Of a stretch of 64,000 nucleotides of DNA, positions 36,266 through 45,518 are shown piece after piece. Each line of letters starts with the position of its first letter. Position 1 is the stretch's first letter. The notes beneath the pieces were generated by a model. That model saw nothing but the letters and a program-made list of their open reading frames with translations, was not told the DNA's origin and did no database searches. The stretch is from contig NC_015321.1 of the NCBI RefSeq assembly GCF_000194605.1, forward strand, positions 2,232,001 to 2,296,000, given 5' to 3'. This stretch comes from Fluviicola taffensis DSM 16823. GTDB lineage: Bacteria > Bacteroidota > Bacteroidia > Flavobacteriales_D > Crocinitomicaceae. The position numbers and the translations under genes are program-made.

Positions 36266-38479
36266 ATGGCAATCATTGGTAGAATTAGAAATATGCGTTA
36301 CCTCCTTGTAGGTATCACGGGACTAGCTCTTTTAACGTTCATCCTTACAGGATTATTTGACAAAATAGGTTCATCTGTTGAATCTGGAAATTATGGAACT
36401 ATTGATGGTGAAGTTGTCGATACGGCAATTTACAACAGTAAATTAATTCAGTTTCAGAATACTGATAGACAACAAGTAGAACAACAACAACAGCGTCAAT
36501 ATAACGATCAAGATGCAGAACAAAGTGCTGACAAAGCATGGTCTGCAACGGTAGATGAGATTGTTTTGAATGGTGAATATGAAGCACTTGGTTTGACTGT
36601 TTCTGAAAAAGAGTTTACATCGTTTTTATTTGGTGAAGATGGTTTTTCATTGATTCCAGAAATTCAACAAAATTTTTCTGACCCGAATACAGGTCAATTC
36701 AACGCTGCTCAATTGACAAAATATATTGAGGAGCAAGAAAAATCAACGGATGCTACTGCAGTTGCAAATTGGAAAAAAACAAAAGAAGCAATTCGTAATC
36801 AACGTATGCAAGAGAAATACTTTCAATTTTTAGGTCAAGGTGCTTATGTTACCAAATTGGAAGCGAAGAATGAATATTTGGCGAAGAATGAGTCAAAATC
36901 AATTTCATTTGTTGTTGGTCAATTCCGTGAGATTAAAGACGAAGATGTAAAAGTTTCAGACAAAGAAATTCGTGATTATTACGAAAAGAATAAAGAGAAA
37001 CCAAAGTATCAAGTAATGGCAGGTCGTGATGTTAAATTCTTTGACATTGCAATTGAACCTTCAAAATCAGATATTGATACGTTTAATCTTGAAATGAAGA
37101 AAATTAAAACTGCTTTTGCTGCTTCAACAAATGATTCATTGTTCATTTTACAAAATTCGGAGCTTCCAAGAATGTATGCTTCAGGAAATCAATTGACATT
37201 CCGCCCAGAAGGTGATGCAAAAGCGCGTCAAGGAATGACTTACCCTGTTGCGATGGATACAGTTTTCAAAACTGCAACTGTTGGTCAAATTGTTGGACCA
37301 TATGATGATAAAGGAAAAACGAGAATAGCGAAAGTACTGGGTTTCAATAGCACGGTATTAAAAGCACGTCATATTTTGATTAATGCGCCTGAAGGTGATG
37401 CGAAGAAAGTTGCGTCTGCTAAAAAATTGGCGGATAGCTTGGTGAAATTGGTAAACAATGCAAACTTTGCAGAGTTTGTAACCAAATATTCTGAAGATCA
37501 AGGTTCGAAAGAAAAAGGAGGTGTATACGAAGATTTCATGGATTACGAAATGGTAGAGCCATTCTCTAAATTCGCTATGGAAAAACCAATTGGAACGATT
37601 GGAGTTGTAAAAACACAATTCGGATTTCATATTATGGAAGTAATGGACAGAAAAGCTGGATCTAAATTTCCAGTATTGGCAGTTGTTGAGAAAACAATGT
37701 TACCTTCTGAAGACACGAAAGCTGATTTGAAAGACAAGGCATATACTTTATTGGCTAAATTGGACAGAGAATTAGAGAAAAAGTCAGATATTACGGATAA
37801 AGTGATTTTGTTTGACACAATTGCACGTAAAGCGGGTTACTACTCACGACCATTGAGAATGTTTGATGAGTCTCCAAAAGTACAAGGTTTTGTTACGAAA
37901 ATGGCTATTCAAACTATTTTGGAATTGGCATACAACGATGAAGCGAAAGTAGGCGATATGTGTTCTGCTCCAATTCAAGATGACAAACGATTGGTGATTG
38001 CAATGGTTTCTTCGATTCGTGAAAAAGGAGTTCCTCAATTGGTTGATGTTTATGAGCGAATGAGAACAGATGCTATGAATGAGAAAAGAGCGAACAAAAT
38101 TTTGAAAAAAATTGGTTCAGTTACGAACTTGGAAGTTTTAGCTAAAAAATTGAAAACAGAGGTGATGAATGCTGAAGTTACTTTTGCTACTCCAAGTATT
38201 CAAGGTGGAGGATATGAACCAGAAGTTATAGGTGCATTATTCTCTGGAAAAATTAAAGACAAATCATCTTCAAAAGCTACTGTTGGTCAATCTGGTGTTT
38301 ATGTTATTCGCGTAAATAAATCAGTGAAAGCTCAAACTGTAACAAGTTACGATGCTGAGAAGATGCAAATGTTGAGTCAAATAAAAGGATCAATTGCAAA
38401 TGTTTCTAGACAAGCATTACAGAAAAAAATGAATGTAATGGATAATCGAGCATTATTGGATGCTGGTATTATTCGTTAA
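36266..38479 (+). CDS. PpiD/SurA-like peptidyl-prolyl isomerase
   Basis: The 737-residue protein has a short cytoplasmic N terminus, one membrane anchor (about residues 11-31) and a SurA-N-like chaperone region. A parvulin domain follows at about residues 365-460 (KARHILINAPEGD, then SEDQGSKEKGGVYEDF and TQFGFHIMEVMD). This is the architecture of PpiD, an inner-membrane foldase helping newly exported outer-membrane proteins. A second degenerate rotamase-like region may be present near the C terminus. It is monocistronic, with a strong terminator downstream. Confidence 0.9.
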   Translation: MAIIGRIRNMRYLLVGITGLALLTFILTGLFDKIGSSVESGNYGTIDGEVVDTAIYNSKLIQFQNTDRQQVEQQQQRQYNDQDAEQSADKAWSATVDEIVLNGEYEALGLTVSEKEFTSFLFGEDGFSLIPEIQQNFSDPNTGQFNAAQLTKYIEEQEKSTDATAVANWKKTKEAIRNQRMQEKYFQFLGQGAYVTKLEAKNEYLAKNESKSISFVVGQFREIKDEDVKVSDKEIRDYYEKNKEKPKYQVMAGRDVKFFDIAIEPSKSDIDTFNLEMKKIKTAFAASTNDSLFILQNSELPRMYASGNQLTFRPEGDAKARQGMTYPVAMDTVFKTATVGQIVGPYDDKGKTRIAKVLGFNSTVLKARHILINAPEGDAKKVASAKKLADSLVKLVNNANFAEFVTKYSEDQGSKEKGGVYEDFMDYEMVEPFSKFAMEKPIGTIGVVKTQFGFHIMEVMDRKAGSKFPVLAVVEKTMLPSEDTKADLKDKAYTLLAKLDRELEKKSDITDKVILFDTIARKAGYYSRPLRMFDESPKVQGFVTKMAIQTILELAYNDEAKVGDMCSAPIQDDKRLVIAMVSSIREKGVPQLVDVYERMRTDAMNEKRANKILKKIGSVTNLEVLAKKLKTEVMNAEVTFATPSIQGGGYEPEVIGALFSGKIKDKSSSKATVGQSGVYVIRVNKSVKAQTVTSYDAEKMQMLSQIKGSIANVSRQALQKKMNVMDNRALLDAGIIR

Positions 38480-38498
38480 TAGACGATATTTAAATGAT

Positions 38499-38530
38499 AA
38501 AAAGGTTGGGAATTTTCCCAACCTTTTTTG
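38499..38530 (+). terminator. Terminator after the PpiD-like gene
   Basis: AAAAAGGTTGGGA (38499-38511) and TCCCAACCTTTTT (38516-38528) form a 13-bp perfect stem with a 4-base loop and a T run. Confidence 0.9.
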
Positions 38531-38562
38531 TTTAGTGTAATCTTCTTTTAAATCACCAATCT

Positions 38563-39240
38563 ATGAAAAAAAGTGTATTGTTATTTTTAGTAGGATTTAT
38601 TGGAATAAATTCAGCATTTTATGCTCAATCAAGAATCCCTACTTTTGAATTGCACGGTTCTGCAAACCATCCCTTGAGCAATAACTCGGAAGATCGAACA
38701 TTCTTCGGCGGAGGTTTTGGCGCAAATCTTATTTTCAGAGATAGGAAACTGCTCAGTTTTAAAACTGGCATCGAAACTAATTTTTTTCATACTTGGAATA
38801 AAAGTGTTTCTTTGGGGAAAATGTCTGGCAAATCTGATGTGCATTATAAATTTTGGAATCTCTCCATTCCTATACTTTTGCGATTGCATGTGGGACAAAA
38901 AGTAAAATTCTTCCTTGAAGGGGGCGTTTATTTGGGTATTCCCTTGATAGGAAATACCACTTCAGAGTATCATTCCTATTCTTACTTCCCGGGAGGAACC
39001 AATGTGAATGAACCAAGAACGGAAAAGTTCGAAGGATATTTTTCAGTATCTCCAGCAGCAAGTTTAGGGGTCATTTTTCCGGTATCTCAGCGCATAGACC
39101 TCTATCTGAAACCAGAATTTTTATTCCAAAAAAATTTCGATGTTAATGTCTACGGACCCGGAAGCGATTTTAATAGTCATTTTCTCTATTTCCGGCTTTG
39201 TTTTGGAATTAGAATCAATTTGAACAATGAAATTGAGTAA
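38563..39240 (+). CDS. Outer-membrane beta-barrel protein
   Basis: The 225-residue protein has a signal peptide (cleavage near AFYAQ) and alternating hydrophobic/polar strands, ending in FRLCFGIRINLNNEIE. This suggests an eight-stranded porin-like barrel of the PorT/OmpA-like type frequent in Bacteroidota. It precedes the GH16 genes by 24 bp and may be co-transcribed with them. Specific function unknown. Confidence 0.7.
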   Translation: MKKSVLLFLVGFIGINSAFYAQSRIPTFELHGSANHPLSNNSEDRTFFGGGFGANLIFRDRKLLSFKTGIETNFFHTWNKSVSLGKMSGKSDVHYKFWNLSIPILLRLHVGQKVKFFLEGGVYLGIPLIGNTTSEYHSYSYFPGGTNVNEPRTEKFEGYFSVSPAASLGVIFPVSQRIDLYLKPEFLFQKNFDVNVYGPGSDFNSHFLYFRLCFGIRINLNNEIE

Positions 39241-39264
39241 ATTCAAGCTGTAAAGTTTGAAAAG

Positions 39265-40772
39265 ATGATTAAAAATAAATTAAGTGCATTGATTTTTGCA
39301 CCTGGATTGGTAAGTGCTTCGTTCAGTTTTGCGCAGTGTTTTGACAATACAACTGTCACAATTACCCAAACAGATTGTATCCCATGCGATGATCAGACTT
39401 GGGTATTGAAATTCGAAGATAATTTTGATAGAAAAGAATTAGGTTCTAAAAACTGGGAAATTCCTTATCAAGGAGTTTTGGCTGGGTATGATTTTTCAAA
39501 TAGTGGCTCGAAAACATGGTATGCCAATACGGGCTCAACTCCAAGTCTTCCTCCCTCCAATAATATAGCCATTGAAAATGGGGTGCTAAAATTAATTGCA
39601 CGAAAAGAAAGTAGCCCAATAGCTGGAAAGTATGTAGTAAATTGGGGGACTAATCCCCCAACAAAAGATTCTTCTTCCTTCCAATATTCTTCCGTATGGG
39701 TTGATTCAAAGGGAATGCTTGGATACGGAAAGTATGAAACACGGATTAAAATTCCTACTACAAAAGGAATTTGGCCTGCGTTTTGGTTGTATGGAGCGAA
39801 TCCGAACGAAGAATTTGACATTTTTGAAATGAAGGGGAAAGACCAGCTCAATTACATTGGGATGTGCATTGTCCAAGTAATTGCTCAAGTGTAGGGGGCT
39901 GGGCAACTGCTTCTTCCGGAAATTTTGTTTCGGGGTTTAATAGCGTAATGGGAGAATGGAGCCCAGGAATGTTCTTTTGGTATTGTAATGGTCGACAGTT
40001 TCAAGGTTGGCTTGGTGATTTAAATTATCAGGCGAATTTGATTGCAAACTTAAATTTAAATGGAAATAATGGTCCATTTCCACCTGCTATTGACGCTACA
40101 ACGCCTTATCCATCCACTTTTGAAATTGATTATATTCGAGTCTTTAATAAAATCAATTGTCAGCAAACTATTAATATTTGTAATTATAATCATATTTTAA
40201 CGAGCCCGACAGTATTGACAGGATCTCAGATTACACTTGGTGGAGCCTCGTGTTTTGGAGCTGTTTTGGAGAGCACGGAGAATTTGGATTTGATAGCGAC
40301 TGATAATATCCAATTACTGCCTGGAGCAGACATGCGAGGTCTTTTTTCAGCAAAAATAATCAATTGTCCAGGTGTTCCGAAGAATACATCTGAATATCCG
40401 CAAGACGATCATTTTCCTGGCAATTCAGAAAATAATGGGGATGTGTCGTTTACAGAAGATTTGAATAAATCAGCCAATTCACCAAATACGGATGATAAAG
40501 CAATTATGGGACCAGTCGAACAAAGAGAGGAATCGTTTTATACGAAGATTTATCCTAATCCGACACAAGGAAAAATAAACATTGAGTTTGAAGGACGTAT
40601 TTTTGGAGAAGTTGAAATTCAATTGATAAATAGCATGGAACAGATCGTGTTTACAAAATCAGGAATAAAGGAAAACTTCCATATTGATATTGCACACTTA
40701 CCAAAAGGTATTTATTATTTGGTTGGTAACTTTGGAGAAAATAGCATTTCTGAAAAGATAATTTTAGAATAA
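39265..40772 (+). pseudogene. GH16 glucanase-like gene with a frameshift, T9SS type A cargo
   Basis: This is a secreted glycoside hydrolase family 16 gene split between two frames. The first part (39265-39894) has a signal peptide ending in SFAQ. It continues through the beta-sandwich to the catalytic motif EEFDIFEMKGK, then ends at a TAG. From about 39855 the reading continues in another frame as HWDVHCPSNCSS and runs to 40772. It includes EIDYIRVFNK and ends in a T9SS type A sorting domain (YPNPTQGKINIEF, GIYYLVG). Restoring one base near 39855 (TAC-AT to TACCAT) would join the parts. The cause could be a true mutation, a phase-variable site or a sequencing error. The first 460 bp of mature coding sequence are nearly identical to the gene at 41471. 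Confidence 0.75.
39331..39790 (+). repeat. 460-bp direct repeat, copy 1 (GH16 N-terminal half)
   Basis: This block matches 41549-42008 with five differences seen by eye, about 99% identity. It begins exactly at the end of the signal peptide (codons for AQ) and stops right after the codons for WPAFWL. The sequence on both sides is unrelated between copies. Confidence 0.9.
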
Positions 40773-40776
40773 ACAG

Positions 40777-41376
40777 ATGATAAAAGTAAATCAGATACTC
40801 ATTTTAGTTGCGTTCCTGTTTGGGAGTTTGAATTCTTATGCTCAAACTAAGGATTCCATTTCCAAACCAAAAGCCTCATTTTGTTCGAAGAACGAATTAG
40901 GAGGTTTAATTGGAATTGGTCGTATTAAAGATCCGAATGATTATGTTGTAAGGAACCTGGAGTGGGCATTGGAACTGACAAGTATCAATGGAATTCGTTA
41001 CAACCCTTGGTTTGTAGGCATTGGAGTGGGCATACGCAGCTGGCGGGGGGGTGGTTTTGGCTTTCCGCTTTTTGGTCATGTCTCGTTAGACTTGTGGAAA
41101 ACAGGTCTTTTTATCCATGGAGATATAGGGTATCAATTCGGAATACGTAAAAATTATTTTGGAGTTCATGAGACAGGAGGATTTTATGCCGCTTATGGAC
41201 TTGGTTATAATTTCGCTATCAAAAGACAATCTTTGTATGTGAAGGCTAGCATTTGTCATCAGAAAGCGAATGCGGAAGATAAGTATGGTGGTTTGGGACC
41301 AAGTACTTATCAAACATATAATGATATGGATTATTTATTTTGTCGAATAAGTTTGGGAATTCAATTTTCTAAATAA
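40777..41376 (+). CDS. Exported outer-membrane-like protein between the GH16 genes
   Basis: The 199-residue protein has a signal peptide (cleavage near NSYAQ). Many glycine and aromatic residues in alternating patterns, such as GIRYNPWFVGIGVGIRSW and LGYNFAIK, suggest a small beta barrel. I do not recognise the family. It starts 4 bp after the first GH16 gene and is probably on the same transcript. Confidence 0.65.
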   Translation: MIKVNQILILVAFLFGSLNSYAQTKDSISKPKASFCSKNELGGLIGIGRIKDPNDYVVRNLEWALELTSINGIRYNPWFVGIGVGIRSWRGGGFGFPLFGHVSLDLWKTGLFIHGDIGYQFGIRKNYFGVHETGGFYAAYGLGYNFAIKRQSLYVKASICHQKANAEDKYGGLGPSTYQTYNDMDYLFCRISLGIQFSK

Positions 41377-41470
41377 ACAGTGATTTAAGATCCAAAATGG
41401 TGTTTGCTTTGACAGACAACCTTTAAAAGAAGGTGATGATCCAATTATTCCTTTTATCTTCATAGATTCA

Positions 41471-42529
41471 ATGAAATCTATAATTAAACCAATGAAAAGA
41501 ATACAGATACTAATAATTTTTTCGTTCTTGATGGGGAATGAAGCCATCGCGCAGTGTTTTGACAATACAACTGTCACAATTACCCAAACAGATTGTATCC
41601 CATGCGATGATCAGACTTGGGTATTGAAATTCGAAGATAATTTTGATAGAAAAGAATTAGGTTCTAAAAACTGGGAAATTCCTTATCAAGGAGTTTTGGC
41701 TGGGTATGATTTTTCAAATAGTGGCTCGAAAACATGGTATGCGAATACGGGCTCAACTCCAAGTCTTCCTCCCTCCAATAATATAGCCATTGAAAATGGG
41801 GTGCTAAAATTAATTGCACGAAAAGAAAGCAGCCCAATAGCTGGAAAGTATGTAGTAAATTGGGGGACTAATCCTCCAACAAAAGATTCTTCTTCCTTCC
41901 AATATTCTTCCGCATGGGTTGATTCAAAGGGAATGCTTGGATACGGAAAGTATGAAGCACGGATTAAAATTCCTACTACAAAAGGAATTTGGCCTGCGTT
42001 TTGGTTGTTCAACGGAGAAAATAATCACCGATATGAAATTGATATTTTTGAATTTTGGAACGAAACTAATTGTTTGAATCGTTACAAGAAAAACCGTTTA
42101 TCGAAAAATCCCCATTTTACAATTCACGGAGATAGCATTAATCGGGGAAGTTCGCATTGTGCAGATGACATGTATCCTTGTTATGGAAATTGGGGGAATT
42201 CTAAAATAGATTATGGAAAAGACTTTCATGTCTACGCCTTAGAATGGGATTACTACAAAATCATTTGGTACATTGATGGAGAAATAGTTCATTCGTTATA
42301 TCGGTTTAGCGGAAAAGGAGGTGAAATGATTGATTGTAATAATGTAGAACTTGGTGCGGTATACAAAGTGAATGAATCATGGCCATTTACTGATAAAATG
42401 ACGGTACGATTTAATTTAGCCATTCAGTACAATCGCAATCAGTATGAAGCAGGTTCAGACTCCGATTTCCCAAGTACAATGGAAGTAGATTATTTTAGAT
42501 TCTACAAGAAGGAACAGACTCGTCAGTAA
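41471..42529 (+). CDS. Secreted GH16 family glucanase-like protein
   Basis: This 352-residue protein has a signal peptide; a second ATG at 41492 (MKRIQIL) also fits the signal. A complete GH16 beta-sandwich follows. The catalytic signature is YEIDIFEFW with the E-x-D-x-x-E pattern, followed by HVYALEWDYYKIIWYIDGE and the terminal MEVDYFRFYKK. Family members cleave beta-1,3(4)-glucans, agars or carrageenans; the substrate is not certain. Unlike the upstream copy it has no T9SS sorting domain. Residues about 27-180 are nearly identical to that copy. Confidence 0.88.
   Translation: MKSIIKPMKRIQILIIFSFLMGNEAIAQCFDNTTVTITQTDCIPCDDQTWVLKFEDNFDRKELGSKNWEIPYQGVLAGYDFSNSGSKTWYANTGSTPSLPPSNNIAIENGVLKLIARKESSPIAGKYVVNWGTNPPTKDSSSFQYSSAWVDSKGMLGYGKYEARIKIPTTKGIWPAFWLFNGENNHRYEIDIFEFWNETNCLNRYKKNRLSKNPHFTIHGDSINRGSSHCADDMYPCYGNWGNSKIDYGKDFHVYALEWDYYKIIWYIDGEIVHSLYRFSGKGGEMIDCNNVELGAVYKVNESWPFTDKMTVRFNLAIQYNRNQYEAGSDSDFPSTMEVDYFRFYKKEQTRQ
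41549..42008 (+). repeat. 460-bp direct repeat, copy 2
   Basis: This is the partner of 39331-39790, offset by 2218 bp. Two of the five differences change an amino acid (V to A in SSVWVD, T to A in YETRI). The rest are silent. Confidence 0.9.
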
Positions 42530-42542
42530 TCTTATTTAACTA

Positions 42543-42589
42543 AAAAGCCTCGATTTCACACATGCGAAATCGAGGCTTTTAGTTTTTTT
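42543..42589 (+). terminator. Terminator after the second GH16 gene, usable from both sides
   Basis: AAAAGCCTCGATTTC (42543-42557) pairs perfectly with 42566-42580, and a T run follows at 42583-42589. It lies between convergent genes. Confidence 0.9.
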
Positions 42590-42615
42590 CTAGAATACTA
42601 TAGTGTAACTAGCTC

Positions 42616-43776
42616 TTATTTATCTTGTGTACCTTCTATTTGAATAGGTGTATTTGGAGTTGCTGCAGCAGGCATGATGTTCAATAGCTCAATATCAAAC
42701 ACTAAATCTGAGTACGGAGGAATTGCTCCAGGTCGTCCAGCAGCACCATACGCTTTGAAGTAAGGAATAACAAAAACTCCTCTTGCACCTTTGCTCATAA
42801 TAGAGATTGCTTCATCGTATCCTGGAATCATTTGTCCAGAATCGTGTGTGAAATCTAATGGTTGATTACGATCACGAGATGAGTCGAATTTTGTTCCATT
42901 TAAGAAAGTTCCAATATATTGAGTAGATACTTTATCTCCTTTTTTCGCTTTTTCGCCATTTCCTTGTGTTTGGATGACATAAACTAATCCAGAAGCAGTT
43001 TGCTGTGCTGTTGGGTATTTTTTGCGAATCTCGGCCAACAAATACACGCTATATTCAGCTTCACTCATTGCAGCACATTTTGAAATACGCTCTTTTTCAA
43101 TAGCATCTAATTTTGCTTGTTCTGCTTTTTTAATCTCTTGTTCAGCTTGAACTTTCGCATAAGCCGTTTTGAATGTTTGCGTGGCATTCCATGATTTGTA
43201 AGCTTTACCATTGCGAATGATAATCACTTTCGTCATCACATCATCTTGAGCAATTTTATTCACCACATCTTGTCCTTCTACTACATGACCAAAAACTGTA
43301 TGTTTTCCATTCAACCAAGATGTTTCTTTGTGTGTAATGAAAAATTGACTTCCATTTGTTGCTGGTCCACTATTTGCCATCGAAAGAATTCCAGGTCCAC
43401 TATGTGTTAAATCAGCACGCGTTTCATCTGGGAATTTATATCCAGGACCACCCATTCCTGTTCCTTGTGGATCGCCTCCTTGAATCATAAAATCTTTAAT
43501 CACACGGTGAAATTTCAATCCATCGTAAAATGGTTTTGAGATTTTTATGGAATCAAAGATTGTGAAATTCCCTTCTGCTAAACCAACAAAATTTGCTACT
43601 GTCATAGGCGTTTTATCTGCCTCTAATTTTGTGATAATAGTTCCTTTTGTAGTGACAAAAGCTGCATAAATACCAGGCTCTGAATCTTTTGGCAACGCTA
43701 CGGTTTGTGCAAAAAGTGAAGCGCTAGTAATACATAAAAGCACGAATGCAGAGATGTATTTAAGTCCTTTTTTCAT
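42616..43776 (-). CDS. Cyclophilin-FKBP fusion peptidyl-prolyl isomerase
   Basis: The 386-residue exported protein (signal peptide ending ASLFAQ) joins two unrelated prolyl isomerase folds. Residues about 35-190 are a cyclophilin, with FHRVIKDFMIQGGDPQGTG, NGSQFFITHKE and FGHVVEGQDVV. Residues about 265-375 are an FKBP-type domain, with GDKVSTQYIGTFLNGTKFDS and GAAGRPGAIPPYSDLVFDIE. A lysine/glutamate-rich helical linker joins them. It is likely a periplasmic folding factor. It is convergent with the GH16 gene and divergent from the ETHE1-like gene. Confidence 0.93.
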   Translation of the reverse strand: MKKGLKYISAFVLLCITSASLFAQTVALPKDSEPGIYAAFVTTKGTIITKLEADKTPMTVANFVGLAEGNFTIFDSIKISKPFYDGLKFHRVIKDFMIQGGDPQGTGMGGPGYKFPDETRADLTHSGPGILSMANSGPATNGSQFFITHKETSWLNGKHTVFGHVVEGQDVVNKIAQDDVMTKVIIIRNGKAYKSWNATQTFKTAYAKVQAEQEIKKAEQAKLDAIEKERISKCAAMSEAEYSVYLLAEIRKKYPTAQQTASGLVYVIQTQGNGEKAKKGDKVSTQYIGTFLNGTKFDSSRDRNQPLDFTHDSGQMIPGYDEAISIMSKGARGVFVIPYFKAYGAAGRPGAIPPYSDLVFDIELLNIMPAAATPNTPIQIEGTQDK

Positions 43777-43887
43777 AGTTAATAATTTGAGTTTAAAAAT
43801 AGTGCAATTTTGCGAACTGCATTCGAAAAATCAAAAATCAGTCCAAACTTCACTTAAAACAAAATAATTTTTGGCATATTTCATTTG

Positions 43888-43957
43888 AACCGCAAAGAGT
43901 ATAAGATTGCGAAGACTGTGATATGCAAAAAATTGCGTATTCTGCGCCTTTGCGGTT
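43888..43957. repeat. Dispersed palindromic intergenic element, copy 2
   Basis: AACCGCAAAG and CTTTGCGGTT bound this 70-bp segment, matching the ends of copy 1 at 2261-2325; the interior has the same TTGCG-type motifs. The rest of the 290-bp divergent gap (43777-44066) is AT-rich, and no clear promoter could be chosen. Confidence 0.6.
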
Positions 43958-44066
43958 AAAATAGTCAGTAGGAATTCAAAGGTGAAATTGGAATTGACCT
44001 TTCTTGTGATTAAAATCATTTTTTGCTTCGAAAAAAACACGAAATTTGTGTTACAAAAACACAGAC

Positions 44067-45464
44067 ATGCGCATAGAACAATTATACACCAAATGTTTAG
44101 CCGAAGCGGCATATTTTATTGAAAGCGAAGGAGAAATTGCAGTTATTGATCCACTGAGAGAAGTTCAGCCATACGTTGATTTGGCCAAAGAATGGAACGG
44201 AGAAATCAAATATATTTTTGAAACACATTTCCATGCAGATTTTGTCTCAGGACACGTTGACCTAGCAAAACGCACTGGAGCAAAGATCGTTTACGGACCA
44301 ACGGCAAAAACGAATTTTGAAACCATTATTGCGGAAGACAATCAGGAATTTAAAGTCGGAAAAATTACAATTAAGGTTTTACATACTCCAGGTCACACTC
44401 CTGAGTCTGTTACTTATTTGCTGATAGACGAAAATGGGAAAGAATCCGCTATTTTCACTGGAGACACTCTGTTTCTAGGAGATGTTGGTAGACCTGACCT
44501 AGCAATAAAAGGTGATTTGACACAATACGATTTGGCAGGAATGTTATTCGACTCATTGCGAAACAGGTTGATGGTTTTGCCAGATTCATTAATAGTTTAT
44601 CCAGGTCATGGTGCAGGAAGTTCTTGTGGGAAAAGTATGAGCTCGGAAACAGTTGGAACATTGGGAGAGCAAAAACAAACCAATTATGCTTTGCGAGCAG
44701 ATATGACTCGTGCCGAATTTATCAAAGAAGTAACGGAAGGAATTTTGCCTCCGCCACAATATTTTCCAAAGAATGCTATGATGAACAAAAATGGCTACGA
44801 ATCGATAGATGAAGTTATTTCGAAAGGAAACACAGCTTTGAGCGTTGATGAAGTGAAAAGATTGATTCAAGATGGGGTATTGATTTTAGATGTGCGCAAT
44901 CAGGATGAATATATTAAAGGCTCAATTCCTCAAAGTTTGTTCATTGGTTTAAATGGAACATTTGCGATGTGGGTTGGAGCTTTGATTGAGAATATCAACC
45001 AGCCAATTGTTTTGGTTGTTCCAGAAGGAAAAGAAGAAGAAACGGTTATGAGACTAGCCCGCGTTGGTTATGATAATTGTGTTGGTTATTTGAACGGCGG
45101 AATGCAATCTTGGGTGGAGTCAGGAGAATCGATTGAAACCATTGAATCGGTAACAGCTGAAAGTATCGCTTCGAAGATTGATTCACTTCCTATTTTGGAT
45201 GTACGCAAACCAGGCGAATATGAAGCAGAGCATTTAGAAAATGCGGAACATGTTGCATTAGATTTCATGCTAGATGATTTGGGAGATTTGAAACCGAATA
45301 ACCCTTATTATGTGCATTGTGCTGGTGGATACCGAAGTGTAATTGCCATTTCATTATTGAAGCAGAAAGGATTTAAGAACCTCATTGACATTGCTGGCGG
45401 ATTTGGGGCTATTAAAAAAGCAGGTATTCCAACAACTGATTTTGTTTGCAGTTCTAAGAAATAA
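44067..45464 (+). CDS. ETHE1-like metallohydrolase fused to two rhodanese domains
   Basis: The start is the ATG at 44067; the frame is open seven codons upstream, but they add nothing family-like. In the 466-residue protein the N-terminal metallo-beta-lactamase domain has THFHADFVSGH, HTPGHTPES, FTGDTLFLGDVGRPD and YPGHGAGSSCG, the pattern of persulfide dioxygenases. Two rhodanese domains follow. The first (about residues 270-350) has VVPEGKEEE where the active cysteine should be. The second has the intact VHCAGGYRSV loop. It probably acts in sulfide/persulfide oxidation. Confidence 0.9.
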   Translation: MRIEQLYTKCLAEAAYFIESEGEIAVIDPLREVQPYVDLAKEWNGEIKYIFETHFHADFVSGHVDLAKRTGAKIVYGPTAKTNFETIIAEDNQEFKVGKITIKVLHTPGHTPESVTYLLIDENGKESAIFTGDTLFLGDVGRPDLAIKGDLTQYDLAGMLFDSLRNRLMVLPDSLIVYPGHGAGSSCGKSMSSETVGTLGEQKQTNYALRADMTRAEFIKEVTEGILPPPQYFPKNAMMNKNGYESIDEVISKGNTALSVDEVKRLIQDGVLILDVRNQDEYIKGSIPQSLFIGLNGTFAMWVGALIENINQPIVLVVPEGKEEETVMRLARVGYDNCVGYLNGGMQSWVESGESIETIESVTAESIASKIDSLPILDVRKPGEYEAEHLENAEHVALDFMLDDLGDLKPNNPYYVHCAGGYRSVIAISLLKQKGFKNLIDIAGGFGAIKKAGIPTTDFVCSSKK

Positions 45465-45488
45465 TATCAATAAACCATTGTATGAGTG

Positions 45489-45518
45489 AAAGTGCTGGAG
45501 AAATTCAGCACTTTTTTT
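45489..45518 (+). terminator. Terminator between the convergent rhodanese and WG-repeat genes
   Basis: AAAGTGCTG (45489-45497) pairs with CAGCACTTT (45506-45514), followed by a T run that abuts the end of the minus-strand gene at 45517. Confidence 0.85.

Noticed and set aside
43831-44112. 93-residue minus-strand open frame in the divergent gap
   Set aside because: It spans the palindromic repeat and the start of the ETHE1-like gene and has low-complexity sequence; probably chance.
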